Below, in pieces: positions 10,900 through 21,058 of a DNA stretch of 64,000 nt (its first letter is position 1; each line of letters opens with the position of its first letter). The notes beneath the pieces were generated by a model, which saw only the letters and a list, made by a program, of their open reading frames with translations, made no database searches and was not told the DNA's origin. A program made the position numbers and the translations under genes. This stretch comes from Scytalidium lignicola (taxonomy: Eukaryota > Ascomycota > Leotiomycetes): positions 1 to 64,000 of the forward strand of contig NCSJ02000041.1 in assembly GCA_002812745.2 (NCBI GenBank). The letters are read 5' to 3'.

Positions 10900-13780
10900 C
10901 TAACTTGTCGAAACTTTTCTTGATAACCAATGATAGAATTGTCTACCTCCATTAATTCATATGCATATATCATTCTTATTATATGCATGTCATAGCCTGA
11001 TTGCAAATCTCATAGATTGTCTCCTTTGATGTTATCTTTATCTTATTCACCTCCTTCGTCTAACTAATCTTTTTCAACTTCAAACCAGTCCTCTTTACAA
11101 TATTAATATAACATAGCAATGATGATATAATGGTTGACATTGATATTATACCTTAATATACTTATATATTATACACTTGTCTTCTTTAAAACCTTATATA
11201 CTTGTTCAGATGTTTATCTGTAAGTATACCCTTGAATGATTGACCTCCAGGGTTATGAATCTCCCTCTTGCTTATGGTTATCTCTTTAGTCTTTTTCTAG
11301 GCTATCGTCTAATTCCTTACAGTTTACTGTTATTTGGTTACTTTTATTGTTATGGTTTTGGTGTATATTAGATTTCTCACATTTGGCAAGGGAAATCGAA
11401 CTGTGCTAGTTTACTTCCNTTTTTACTATCATTATCTTGCTTGACTTTCCTTCTTAATCTTGTCTATTATCAATACTCTTTCTTCTAGCTATCTCCTTAT
11501 AAAAATAGGCTTGATTTTATCTTACTTATAATTTCAAACTATAATACATCTTAACTCTTTAAAATTAACTATAAATAATACATTACCAACTTACTTACTT
11601 CTTATGGCAAATATCAATAGATAATCTTAATATTACCACTGCTTTAATACCCTTTGTAGTATTTAGTTATATATATTACTAATCCTTCCTCGATGAATAT
11701 ATTTTGTACATTACTATATAATATGTTTTTCCATCATAAACTTAATAATTCTAGTGTTTACAATGGTTAAGACAATAACATTATCAATGTTAATAATAAT
11801 TCTAAAAATCATTTAACATGCCGTTTATAATCAATTATAGCCTTTTTTTGAAATTAGCCTTGTCCGTCGATGAACTAGTCTTATAATACTTGTTCTTTGA
11901 ATATCCACTCTAATAATCATTACTTTCTATCAACAACAAATTAATTATACTCATCATCTAAAAATGACCATCTAACCTAGGTTTTAGATAATTGGTTAAC
12001 TAACTTGTCCTAATTAATCATTAGCACTTGTTGCTTATTTACTTCTCCTTCACTGTTCATCCTTATCATCATCAAATTAGAAAACAACACTTCCTAAGCC
12101 TTAACTACTAATCCATACATTATATTTCGAAACTAACTCATATTAAACCATATGCCTAAGTATAAAATCTTATCCCTGATCTACTAGATCTTAGCTTATA
12201 CTGTCATAGTATATTAAATCTTGAATCTATATGATTAGATTTAGTATAACTATTGCATAGGTATAAGGTCTTGCTTATTATAAGCCATTATCATAAACAT
12301 ATGTACTAATTCATACACTAAATAGTAATAACTACAGATTGCCTGCTTAGCTTCTTTCAAACTATATCCACAATCTTGACATTGCTATATAGCTTCTTGC
12401 CGTCGTTTGTACACTTCTTAAATCACCATCAACCAAGACATCTTGATTATAACTGAATATTTCAAGGTGAAATCTTCTGCATCAGTCTACTTACTATCCT
12501 CATAAATGCTTATAACGGCTAATGCACTGATCAATATGCTCTTGTATTCATTGTCTTGTAATAGGTAGTTCAACAACATAATCCACAATCGTAATATCTC
12601 ATGCTGAATCTTCCTCATCAATATAACTTCCTCTTCTGATTCCACCTCATCATCTTTATTCTTGTCTTTGTCCTCATTACTCTTACTTTATAACTGATAC
12701 TTGATCTTCCATTGTGATAATCCTTTAATACTGATCCAAGTATATTCAATTGCTATTTTCTACTTTTCAGTTAACTTGTACAAGGGTTGTTCATCAACTG
12801 TTATCCTTTTTGCCTAGAATATAAAACATAATACTTACTTACACACTTTTGTATATCGTTAAATAATAGTAATATCCATTCAACTATCAAATGGTATCTG
12901 GGTTTCTTGATTTACTTCTTTTTTATTAACTTTAAATAATGCCTTCAATCTGATAACCTCTCAAATAGCATGATACTAAGCATCTTAGATTAACTAATCA
13001 AACGTTTTACACAATATCTGCAATTCAGGCTCCTTATTACTAGCTAAGTCTACCAACTTCTACATCTCTTTCTTATCTAACCCTTCTAAATAAGGCATAC
13101 ATCCTACTTATTGTACTTATAAGCTAAGTTCCTTAGCCTTGTCTGGTTTGACGATCTTACAACTCTCTTCTTCTTCCATCTTCTTGATTGCTTTTAATAT
13201 AATATTCTTTTTGGCCTCAAACTAGTCTGCTCAGGATATGACTCAAAATACTCAATTGACTTCATCTACTTGCCCAACTTCAAAATATCCTAACTTAAGC
13301 CTTTGCTTAAAAAACCTTTGACAATGGACACTGGTTCTCTATGGTAGTGGTAGTACATTAGACACTCTTATCTGCTTTCTCTTCTTCAGTCAATTACCCT
13401 TTTGGTTACTTTTCTACTTATGTTGTTCATAATAATGCTTTTGCATTCTTTTCAATGAACAACATATATACTCATACTCTTTTCCCTCCTTGTCAACTGT
13501 ACATTGGATCCTGTCTGTTCTGAGCAAGCTTAATACTGGAATTGAGGGTGTTGTGGGCAAGAGGAACAAGAACTTACATTGTCCTAATACTTTCTTGTTT
13601 AAAACTAATCCATCAATTTGTATGATCTCCTGGACTAACTACTCTTGTTCTTTCTTGTCTAATCCATGCTTGATTGCAAAATGCATATCCACGTAATCAA
13701 CTACTATGCTATATTTGCATATTATGCAAATGATGGCTGGATATTCAGGCAAATAAACGTATTCTTTCATCTTTCGTACT
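10900..13780 (-). pseudogene. OrsD/DUF3505-like, helicase-associated protein relic
   Basis: On the minus strand, conceptual reading across many stops gives recognisable blocks in order. First is EYPAIICIICKYSIVVDYVD followed by MHFAIKHGL (about 13600-13760), a CX2C...HX3-4H zinc-finger-like unit. A second Cys/His unit around EYICCSLKRMQKHYYEQH (about 13440-13490) follows. Next is a KVFKQRLRLGYFEVGQVDEV block (about 13240-13330), then EVYKRRQEAI (about 12390-12420) and a block with MAYNKQDLIPMQ (about 12230-12330). These resemble the zinc-finger and following regions of the fungal OrsD/DUF3505 proteins and of N-termini of telomere-linked helicases. Stops are mainly TAA/TAG in place of CAA/CAG/TGG. 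No intact gene remains, and the left boundary is uncertain. Confidence 0.55.
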
Positions 13781-14399
13781 CTTTGACTATGTTAGATAAT
13801 ATTTTAATAGACAATGATATACTTCAACATATTCCTTTTATTGAATTACGTCTTACTTTCTTTTCTTTTTCTAACATGTCCTAACATGACGTAAACCCTG
13901 GTATACCAACATAGTATTGAATATTGTTGTAATTATCNTTTTTGTACATAGTAATGCTTTTTCTCGATATTTTACAGGTTATTATACTTGACATCTTTGA
14001 TTGAATTGCACTTACTTACATTAATTAGCTACNTTTTTATAGGGTTCAACTTACTTATACTATACTAATGTTCTTGCATTAGACCTTGGCTCTGGAATCT
14101 GGGGTAACTAGGTTGGCTGACTAATTTCACCTCACCAAAAACCTAGGTTAACCCCATCTCGTCGATAACAATACAACCATGGGTTATAATGGGAAATAAA
14201 TATGAAATATGAAATCGCCGTACTTACTTACCTCATATACTTGTTTTACAAATGAAAACACCTACTGGTTGGCTCGCAATGAAAACCTCCACCCTGGGTA
14301 CCAAAAAAACCTCCACCCAGCTCCCGGTTTCTGCAACGCGCTAAAATACCAGGGTATTGATTGGTCCGCAACCTCCANCCAGGCCTGGGTTCTTCCATA
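13781..14399. other. Intergenic debris
   Basis: Short open frames only. Composition changes sharply near 14200, from AT-rich relic to about 45-50 % GC. Between 14284 and 14390 the word AACCTCCACCC (or a close variant) occurs three times (about 14284, 14310 and 14370), with an N in the last copy. No gene is recognised. Confidence 0.5.
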
Positions 14400-15180
14400 G
14401 ATTGTGGATAGAATCTTCCTCAATCACGGTAGCACAGGAGAATTTTACATCCCTCAGTCTATATCGGAATCGATCTGGTACTTCTTCCTTCCACATCGTC
14501 ATGAATGCTGTTTGATATATAGCCTTAATGGCCATGGCAACATACCCAGCACCGAGAAAGACGATTTACTCTCCTAATTTGTGATCCTTAAGCCAAATCA
14601 AGTCTGCAAGTTTGAGAGTCCTCTTGAATGTTAGAGTGTTCCATGGTGTTACAATCATTTTCGAGCCAAGTAGATCATGAAGGATAAATTTCTTGAACCT
14701 CCAGTCCTTGCTTGCAGTCGTCTCGTGCCAGTGTCTTGTCAAGTGATTCCAAGAGTAGTTTGGAAGATCGACAATTATAGCGGCTCGCCGAGTGGAATTT
14801 TGTGAATTGACTGCTTTGAGATCAGGCAAGCCCCCGGACAAAAAAAAGCGTCCAGCGACTTCAAAAAGAGGAATAATTACTTAGGATCCTCTCTTCAATG
14901 CGGAAGCATACTTGACATCAACAGCCGCGCCTGTGAGACTCTTCTTGATTTGAGATATTGGTCCAGCCAGTGCGTTAGCTGGGCCTACCTCAATCAAGAA
15001 GTTGGGAGCCTCAGGATCATTCATAATCACACTCGTTGCTTGAGCAAATCAAACAGGAGATATTATATTCTTCTACCAATAAGCAGCGTCTAAAGTGTTG
15101 GCCACAACCTCACCAGTGACAGACGAGAACATCTTGATAGAACTGGTTTTTGCCTCCTTCGAAGCCATTACATATCTGCT
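14400..15180 (-). pseudogene. Highly reducing polyketide synthase fragment (AT end to DH start)
   Basis: Reading leftwards on the minus strand, about 15150-14880 gives MFSSVTGEVV...LDAAYW, then FLIEVGPANALAGPISQIKK and VKYASALKRGS. This is the C-terminal part of an acyltransferase domain. From 14841 to 14566 VDLPNYSWNHLTRHWHE, then LLGSKMIVTPWNTLTF and LIWLKDHKLGE give the start of a dehydratase domain with its catalytic His in DHKLG. From 14535 the fragment continues with YRLRDVKFSCATVIEEDS. Several stops (for example W to stop in AAYW followed by TAG) and frame changes break it, and KS, MT, ER, KR and ACP regions are absent. A normal PKS is about 2,300-2,600 residues, and roughly 250 remain. 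The composition is not AT-rich, so decay was by rearrangement with only light point mutation. Confidence 0.8.
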
Positions 15181-15186
15181 AGGCAT

Positions 15187-15684
15187 TTGCTAGTGAGCCT
15201 TCTTGCATTCAGCAGTCTGTCCACGGACTCATTTGGTGTATCTGCTTCAACTTCCTCGAATTGCAAGTATATCCCCGGTGATGTTGGGTGGCCGGCTAAA
15301 AGTGATTGGGATGCATTGAACGCGACAGTTGAGGGCCGCCTTATCACGACAATCCCAATCGCTCACGTCTGCCACGATCCAACATACCCTTATCTTTCAG
15401 AATTACACGTGCGATCCATATTCGCCAGTGTCAAAGCCTTGTACGCTCAGCAACTATGTCAGCTACTCGATAAATGTATCGAACGTCGTAGATGTCATAG
15501 CAGGACTGAAATTCGCTCAGAAATACAATGTACGTTTAGTCGTGAAGAATACAGGGCATGAGTAAGTTTATTTTTTAACGTTCTAATTCTGCTTATTCAT
15601 GCCATACTTGTAAGATGCATATGCTAACTACCATGTATAGTTTCTTTGGAAAGTCTGTTAGGAAGGGGCCTTTAGTATTTCAAC
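15187..15684 (+). pseudogene. Truncated FAD-linked oxidase (BBE-like) N-terminus
   Basis: A secreted-type start (hydrophobic stretch, no ATG) leads into STSSNCKYIPGDVGWPAKSD, WDALNATVEGRL and AHVCHDPTY. This is the N-terminus of fungal FAD-binding PCMH/berberine-bridge-like oxidases. A deletion and frameshift (about 15380) jump to FQNYTCDPYSPVSKPCTL and KYNVRLVVKNTGHD, the FAD-binding block. A clean intron at 15562-15640 (GTAAGT, branch GCTAAC, TAG) splits the Asp codon of NTGHD, after which FFGKS resumes. Homology ends near 15684, so most of the flavoprotein is missing. It abuts the PKS fragment, and FAD oxidases often sit in polyketide clusters. Confidence 0.75.
15562..15640 (+). other. Intron of the FAD oxidase fragment
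   Basis: Donor GTAAGT, branch GCTAAC at about 15623 and acceptor TATAG. Splicing joins GA to T to restore an Asp and the expected NTGHDFFGKS wording, so the splice signals outlived the gene. Confidence 0.7.
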
Positions 15685-15698
15685 GATTGTGGATAGAA

Positions 15699-17771
15699 TC
15701 AGCACAGGGTGATAATCTTCCAATCAGAACCCCTGTCCCCTGTTTTCCCTAAGACGTGGTCTTTAATCTGGCCATCCATGAAGCCATGAATATAGCAGTC
15801 ACCGACTACCTTGTACCAAACGGCCTTGTTTTCCGGTCGGGCGATTGGCCGCACCACAAAAGGAAAACGACATCCTCTGAAGAACACAACACAATCTCCC
15901 TCTTCTGAACTGGAAGGGACAAGCCCGATATACCCCAATGACAACACCGCGAATCTTCTAAAGGCAGTTGTGATTTTTACTTGGTCTTCCATCTGCAGGC
16001 CTGCAGCCATCCGGGCTACGCCTCTCATCGCCTGTCGCTCTAGAAGTAAGTGCCACGCCAAAAAACAAGTCTTCATCTGCTCTACCGACAACTGTGTAAG
16101 CTCCTCCTGAGGAACATCCTGGGTGTATTTCCCAGAGATAGGGCCCATCCGGCGGAAGACCCGGTCTCTGGGCCACATGAGCAAGTCAGTGCAGATCGTT
16201 CTGCAGAAGTCAACCCATTTCGTGCTTGATGAATGGGCATGAGCAATTTGCATCCATGCAAAGATTGTATGCCACATATCTCTGCCGTCCTGCACTTCTG
16301 GGGTGGCTCTTTGTCCAAGGACTCCGATATGGTCCAAGATTAACCCTTCTGCGCTCAGCAGTGAATGGCTGCTTTCGTGAAAGCTGACCTCGACTTCTGT
16401 CTCTAAGCTAGCATTGTACGTCAACAAAGCTCTCATCTGAGTGGTAATCTCGTCGGAATCATCCACAATGGACCAGTCTGGTACCCAGGAAGGAAACTTG
16501 TTACTCCGGAATTTCCCCGCTGCAGACAAAAGGTCTAGTGAGGCAGAGTCCTGGATAATCGCCCTTGCCGTGCTGATATAGACGTCCTCTTCTCCCTTTC
16601 CATAGTCAGGATAGATGAAAGAGGGTGCATTTCTCAGCTTTGTAAGGGATAGTAGAGCATAGACTTTGTCGCGCGAGTCGCTCGCGTCTCGCCTGTGGTG
16701 CATCCAGAGATACGCGTAGAGCAGCTTCAACTCCAAGCTCCCAGCACCGTCAGCCACGGCCAGAGCCGCAAAATCCTTCCTAATTCCAAGGAGTCGGTTG
16801 AGAGCATGCTGATCAACCTCGCTTCCATGGTATATTCCATCATAAACATCGCGCGTCTCTTCAACGCTTTTGACGTAGGTGATAAGCTTCCTCACGGAAG
16901 CGGCATACCTGGGTGGGGCCTCGTTGACCAGATACGGTGTGCAACAATCCGAAATGTGGGTGTCCATGCTGCCAGCTACCTCTCTAACCAGAGCCCACGG
17001 CGCTGCAGCCGTTCGATATACAAAAATGGGCTCAATACCGACCACGCTCTCCTGGAGAGTCCACGCACGAGTCCACCATGCTTCTCGGGTGAAGTCTTCC
17101 AAGATTTGGATCAGAATTTGCCAAGGATAATCTGACTCCTCCAAGTCTCTAGACACTGCTCCCCATCGACCGACGTCACCCAGGTGATCGAAGCTTTTCA
17201 GGTCGACAGCCCCTTCCAGAAAAGCAAAAAGAACTGAGGTCTTCTCATCTTTTAGCACCGCCTGCGAATTACCTCGCTCCCAGCCTGGGGGCAAGATCGC
17301 TCCAGATAGCCCCTGGCCGTAAGTACTAAAACGAAAACGTTGCAAGGTCATGACTTTCTGAAAGTAGTCATCTTCAGCCAAGTCGATGCCCGCCCCAAGA
17401 ACCACAAAGACTATGGCGGCTGACGAGTAGATACACGCCATGATAGCAACCTGGGAAGAGCGCTCTGAGACGTCGTCCTGGTTAATGCAGACAGCATCAA
17501 CCCACAGCGGCATGTGCCAGCCGGCTCGGCGGTAGTAGCGAAGAGCGGTCTCTAAGCTGCGTCCAATTCGTTGCTCTCGGCCATTGATACACAAGGTGCC
17601 ATCTTGCATTGACATGCCCCAGACGTAAGAAAGAGCAGTAAATTCCAGAGCGTCATCAAGTGACACAATGTTGAGTTTGCAGTGAATAGCAGTAGCCCAA
17701 TCGTCTGGAATGATAGTTAAAACGCGGATTTCTTGGTCCTTGAGAGGCAATGAGGAATATAGGCTTTGCAT
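15699..17771 (-). CDS. HET-domain (heterokaryon incompatibility) protein
   Basis: Intact 690-residue, single-exon frame. The start is ATG at 17771 (MQSLYSSLPL). A longer frame reaches a GTG at 17912 but includes low-complexity sequence with N bases and is not used. The HET domain spans about residues 40-200, with ALSYVWG (46-52), a CINGREQ strand, LWVDAVCINQDD (89-100) and ERSSQV...IYSSAAIVFVVLG (103-126). The long C-terminal region with LLSLTKLRNAPSFIYPDYGK (RDKVYALL-type block) and SWVPDWS is also typical. HET proteins trigger non-self-recognition cell death after hyphal fusion, and partners vary by species. Flanked by PKS/oxidase debris and an LTR-like repeat, it is a well-preserved gene in a rearranged setting. 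The specific het locus cannot be named. Confidence 0.88.
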   Translation of the reverse strand: MQSLYSSLPLKDQEIRVLTIIPDDWATAIHCKLNIVSLDDALEFTALSYVWGMSMQDGTLCINGREQRIGRSLETALRYYRRAGWHMPLWVDAVCINQDDVSERSSQVAIMACIYSSAAIVFVVLGAGIDLAEDDYFQKVMTLQRFRFSTYGQGLSGAILPPGWERGNSQAVLKDEKTSVLFAFLEGAVDLKSFDHLGDVGRWGAVSRDLEESDYPWQILIQILEDFTREAWWTRAWTLQESVVGIEPIFVYRTAAAPWALVREVAGSMDTHISDCCTPYLVNEAPPRYAASVRKLITYVKSVEETRDVYDGIYHGSEVDQHALNRLLGIRKDFAALAVADGAGSLELKLLYAYLWMHHRRDASDSRDKVYALLSLTKLRNAPSFIYPDYGKGEEDVYISTARAIIQDSASLDLLSAAGKFRSNKFPSWVPDWSIVDDSDEITTQMRALLTYNASLETEVEVSFHESSHSLLSAEGLILDHIGVLGQRATPEVQDGRDMWHTIFAWMQIAHAHSSSTKWVDFCRTICTDLLMWPRDRVFRRMGPISGKYTQDVPQEELTQLSVEQMKTCFLAWHLLLERQAMRGVARMAAGLQMEDQVKITTAFRRFAVLSLGYIGLVPSSSEEGDCVVFFRGCRFPFVVRPIARPENKAVWYKVVGDCYIHGFMDGQIKDHVLGKTGDRGSDWKIITLC

Positions 17772-17963
17772 TATTATTATTATTTTATCTAAGAGCAATG
17801 CAATATAGAGTGTATAACAGGAGATTAGTTGTTGGTTGAGCAGTTTAGGCTGACATTGTTTTCTACAACGAATATANTATACTTGNTTTTTTGACGAAAA
17901 TCGCTTGTGCACAGTACTTTTTTTTTTCTAGGTTACTCAAAATAATAAAATTTATTATGATAC

Positions 17964-18150
17964 TGTTGGTGGACTAGTCACGTGTGGACGCGATCAGTCA
18001 CATGCTAGCTAGTCCTAATTAGGTAGTGGGGAGCTGTAGCCTTAAGCTACAGCTCCACCCCACCACCTTTACAATCAATCAACCATCAACACAACTAGTA
18101 TATCACCCATAAAGTGACGTACTACGTGTTATATCGGTAGTGTACCGACA
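17964..18150. repeat. Solo LTR-like repeat, 187 bp, not RIP-degraded
   Basis: Starts TGTTGGTGGACTAG and ends GTGTACCGACA. Within it TAGTCCTAATTAGGTAG is followed by an imperfect hairpin (GAGCTGTAGCCTTAAGCTACAGCTC). A strongly C-to-T/G-to-A altered relative lies at about 38293. Related 194-bp copies with the same TGTTGG...GACA outline occur at 52647 and 54266. Flanking pentamers GATAC and GATTG do not form a clean target duplication. Probably an LTR of a Copia-type family. Confidence 0.6.
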
Positions 18151-18832
18151 GATTGTGTTTAAGATCGTATTTCCACGCTGGAGATGTTGCATCGAGACTT
18201 TCTGTAAGTAACGTAAAGATAGGTAGAAGGACGTATGAAAGAATTAAAGGAAGTTTAAGTCGGGTGATTTTCATTTTAAAATAGTTGTTATAGAGAAAAG
18301 ATGGATCAGTTGTATTTAAACTGATGGAGAGGACTAAATTATAAATCTCTCGTTGTTTTGTTTAAGTTCTTTAGAGATATAAATTGATTTAAATCCTAGA
18401 GCGATTACAGTTGTAGGTACATTTTAATTGTGTAAGGATTAGTCTTCAAACTTATGATGGTAACAACTAATGAACACTTCTTGGTAAGTTTGACAACATT
18501 GTGCTGTCATACCCCCCCCCTCATTGAATCTACTCTTATCTGGTCTACTATTAGCCGTCTGACTAGTTTACTGTAGTCTATTTTTGACCTTAGCCTTTTG
18601 CATTTTTTTTGGGGTCAGCGCTTATGATAGTTTTTTACAAGGTTGGGAAAAATTAATTTCCTAACCCTAGTCCTTTATATAATTTACTATCCACGTGGTT
18701 CCCTATTAGGTACATGTTATGACGTCATTGATTAGTTTTATTTTCATCCCTTTATAAGTGTTTAGCGAGTGGAAGCTCCCCTTAACAACTCATGATCTCG
18801 ATTGGGACGGCGCAACACCCCGATCAAGCGAT
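18151..18832. promoter_or_regulatory. Upstream region of the Zn2Cys6 regulator
   Basis: No gene is seen. The stretch has a run of about nine C (near 18510), a T8GGGG patch (near 18605) and CCTTTATAAGTG (TATA-like) about 85 bp before the regulator's ATG. Composition is AT-rich near the LTR and becomes balanced toward the gene. Confidence 0.4.
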
Positions 18833-20832
18833 ATGCCTCGACAGGATGCTTGTGAGAGACCTTATCGGTCGCGCAAGCAAAAACCCTGCGATAAATGTCG
18901 AACCCGCCGTGTATTTTGTGCCCGAGTCGGTATGTCTAGGTGTTCTTTGTGTCGTATGAGAGGAATTCCTTGCGTGGTTGAGGGAGCTGTTCTGCCCGAA
19001 GGCCTCCCTATCGCCGAGCTCGGACACTCTGTTGAGAACACACAAACCCTAACGCAGGAACCACATGACAGCTTGCAGACATCCACAACTCGGACTTTCG
19101 TGCTTGCGAGACCAGAACAGTATGTTGGATTGAGCAGTGATCTCGACCCGTTCATCCTGCGCCACCACAACTGGCCGATAGCGGGGGCCTGTGACGATCA
19201 AAACGGATGGTCCTGCTACAGGAGAGGCAAAGACCCCCTAAATCCGGTACATTTCGAGGTTCGTCGCAGAATCACGTCTCTGAGATCATTATTCCTTACT
19301 CCGAACAGGTGTTTCCAGCTGGCAATGTAGAGACATTTTCAAGTCACTATCTAGAGAGTTTAGCTGAAGAAGCTGTAAGGCCCTCTCAGGAAGACCTCTT
19401 CCAAGCTTATGCCCGACATATTCATCCGGCATATCCCCTGCTTGGACCCCATGAAGCTGTCGTATCCTGTGTTTCATCAACTCTGAGAACATCGATCTAT
19501 TTTCTAGCACATAGTTTCTGTTCTTCAGCCCAAAGCATTGATCCTCGGCTTTACGAGGATTTCAACTCTCGTGCTCTTCTCCTCGAAGCACGATTTGCCA
19601 CATTGGAAACCGTTGAGGCAGCCCTTCTTTTTGTACAAAGGCATGCCTATTTTAGTGGGTTAGTCGAGCCACTTTTATAGACTGGACTTTGCTCAGGTTG
19701 AATAGGCTACTCGGAATGCATAGCAACCATATTGAGATCGCGAATGTGCGTTATAAAGTTTGAGAACTATGTGTCCAAGACTAACAATAAACGCAGATTA
19801 CTGCTATGAGCAATGACCTCGGCCTCAACGTCGATCCACAGGACTGGGAAATTTCAGAGGCAGAAAAGAGAAGGCGGAGGCGAATCTGGTGGGCTATTTA
19901 TATTCAGGATAAATGGTGTGCAACCTGGCCTCAAGAATGGTATGGTTTCTAGTTTGCTCACTCTTGTCCTCAGGTCTGCTCTGGCGTTAGGACGGCCTTC
20001 CTTCTTAAATGACGACCAAGCAAACGTCAGGATGCTTAGAGCATCGGATTTCGCATTTGATGAATGCCAAGCGCCTCCAGAAAAGCTTCGTACAGGTACT
20101 GAAGTCTTCGTCGCCATGGCCCTTCTAACTCAAATACTTTCCGACATCTTATCCACATTCTATACTATCCGAGGGATTGAGAGATGTATGGCAAAGTCAG
20201 AGGATGATCTTTTCTCAATCTGTGCCTCCTTTGAGTCAGACCTGGATAACTGGCAAGAGCATTACTTAAATTCCTTGCTCAATAGCAGGTCATTTCCAGA
20301 TTGCACAGGTTTACAGAATTTTCCTTGACTTCTTTGTGATGTACTGACAACAAACAGGGAGTATTGAGTTGGCCGCTTACACCGTCATTATAACCCTCTA
20401 TAGGGCTCTGCTCCCTAAGCTCTCACGTCTAAACGCTTTGGTATACTATATCCGACGAAAGGCCTCATGCGCGGTCTCTAAAGTAGTCGGATTACTCGAA
20501 GGACTTACTGTCAGTCGTACAGCTCTGTTGTGGTGGCCAAGTAAGCCTCTGATTCCAAACGACATATGCAAAACTTCTCTCATACAATCATAGCCCCTCA
20601 TACCAGCCTTTCCATCGTAGGCAGTTTCATTTTAAGCATGTTTTTATCGTCCACCAATGATGATGACTCAAGATATTGGAATTTACAGTTAGCTCGCTTT
20701 CGAGAACTACTACAAATGCATAGAAATGGGTTTCCAGTAACCCATCACGCTACTGCTCGTCTTCATCTACTGACGGGCGCTCGGCCGATCGGAGACGAAA
20801 GCAGGTCAGAGAGCCCTGCTACCACACCGTGA
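18833..20832 (+). pseudogene. Zn2Cys6 transcription factor beside the maltase/permease pair, frameshifted
   Basis: Start ATG at 18833. The Zn2Cys6 cluster is at residues 19-47 (CX2CX6CX7CX2CX6C, PCDKCRTRRVFCARVGMSRC and on), then the fungal-specific transcription factor domain (AYARHIHPAYPLL, SNDLGLNVDPQDW, RRRRIWWAIYIQDKW, ALGRPSFLNDD, LLEGLTVSRTALLWW). Three introns fit in phase: 19916-19973, 20309-20357 and 20541-20593. A fourth (19746 to about 19799) is likely. Two frame changes are not explained by introns, one near 19255 (VHFEV to QNHVSEI) and one near 19665 after QRHAY. The gene is probably broken unless these are assembly errors. By position it would be the pathway activator of the adjacent maltose genes (MAL-locus logic), which is inference. 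Confidence 0.7.
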
Positions 20833-21058
20833 CGGGTCAAAGGCGGAATGCCCAGGCTGTAAGTTATCTGGGGAAAGGTCCCTAGATCGAGGATATCAAG
20901 ATTTGTTGATTTGTCGGTGGCTGAATCTAAGCCAACAGTATAATGACAATGCTGCTGTAACACTCTACACCGATATAGTATTATATGTTCTTATTTTCTA
21001 AACATATTTGTTGTTAGATTACAGGGAACTCTGGGAAGATTATTTATTTGATTAAAAG
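20833..21058. other. Convergent intergenic gap
   Basis: 226 bp between the regulator's stop and the maltase's stop, which converge. It has AT-rich 3'-end sequence on both sides, with ATTATTTATTTGATTAAAAG near 21040 a plausible mRNA-end region for the maltase. No small gene seen. Confidence 0.5.
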
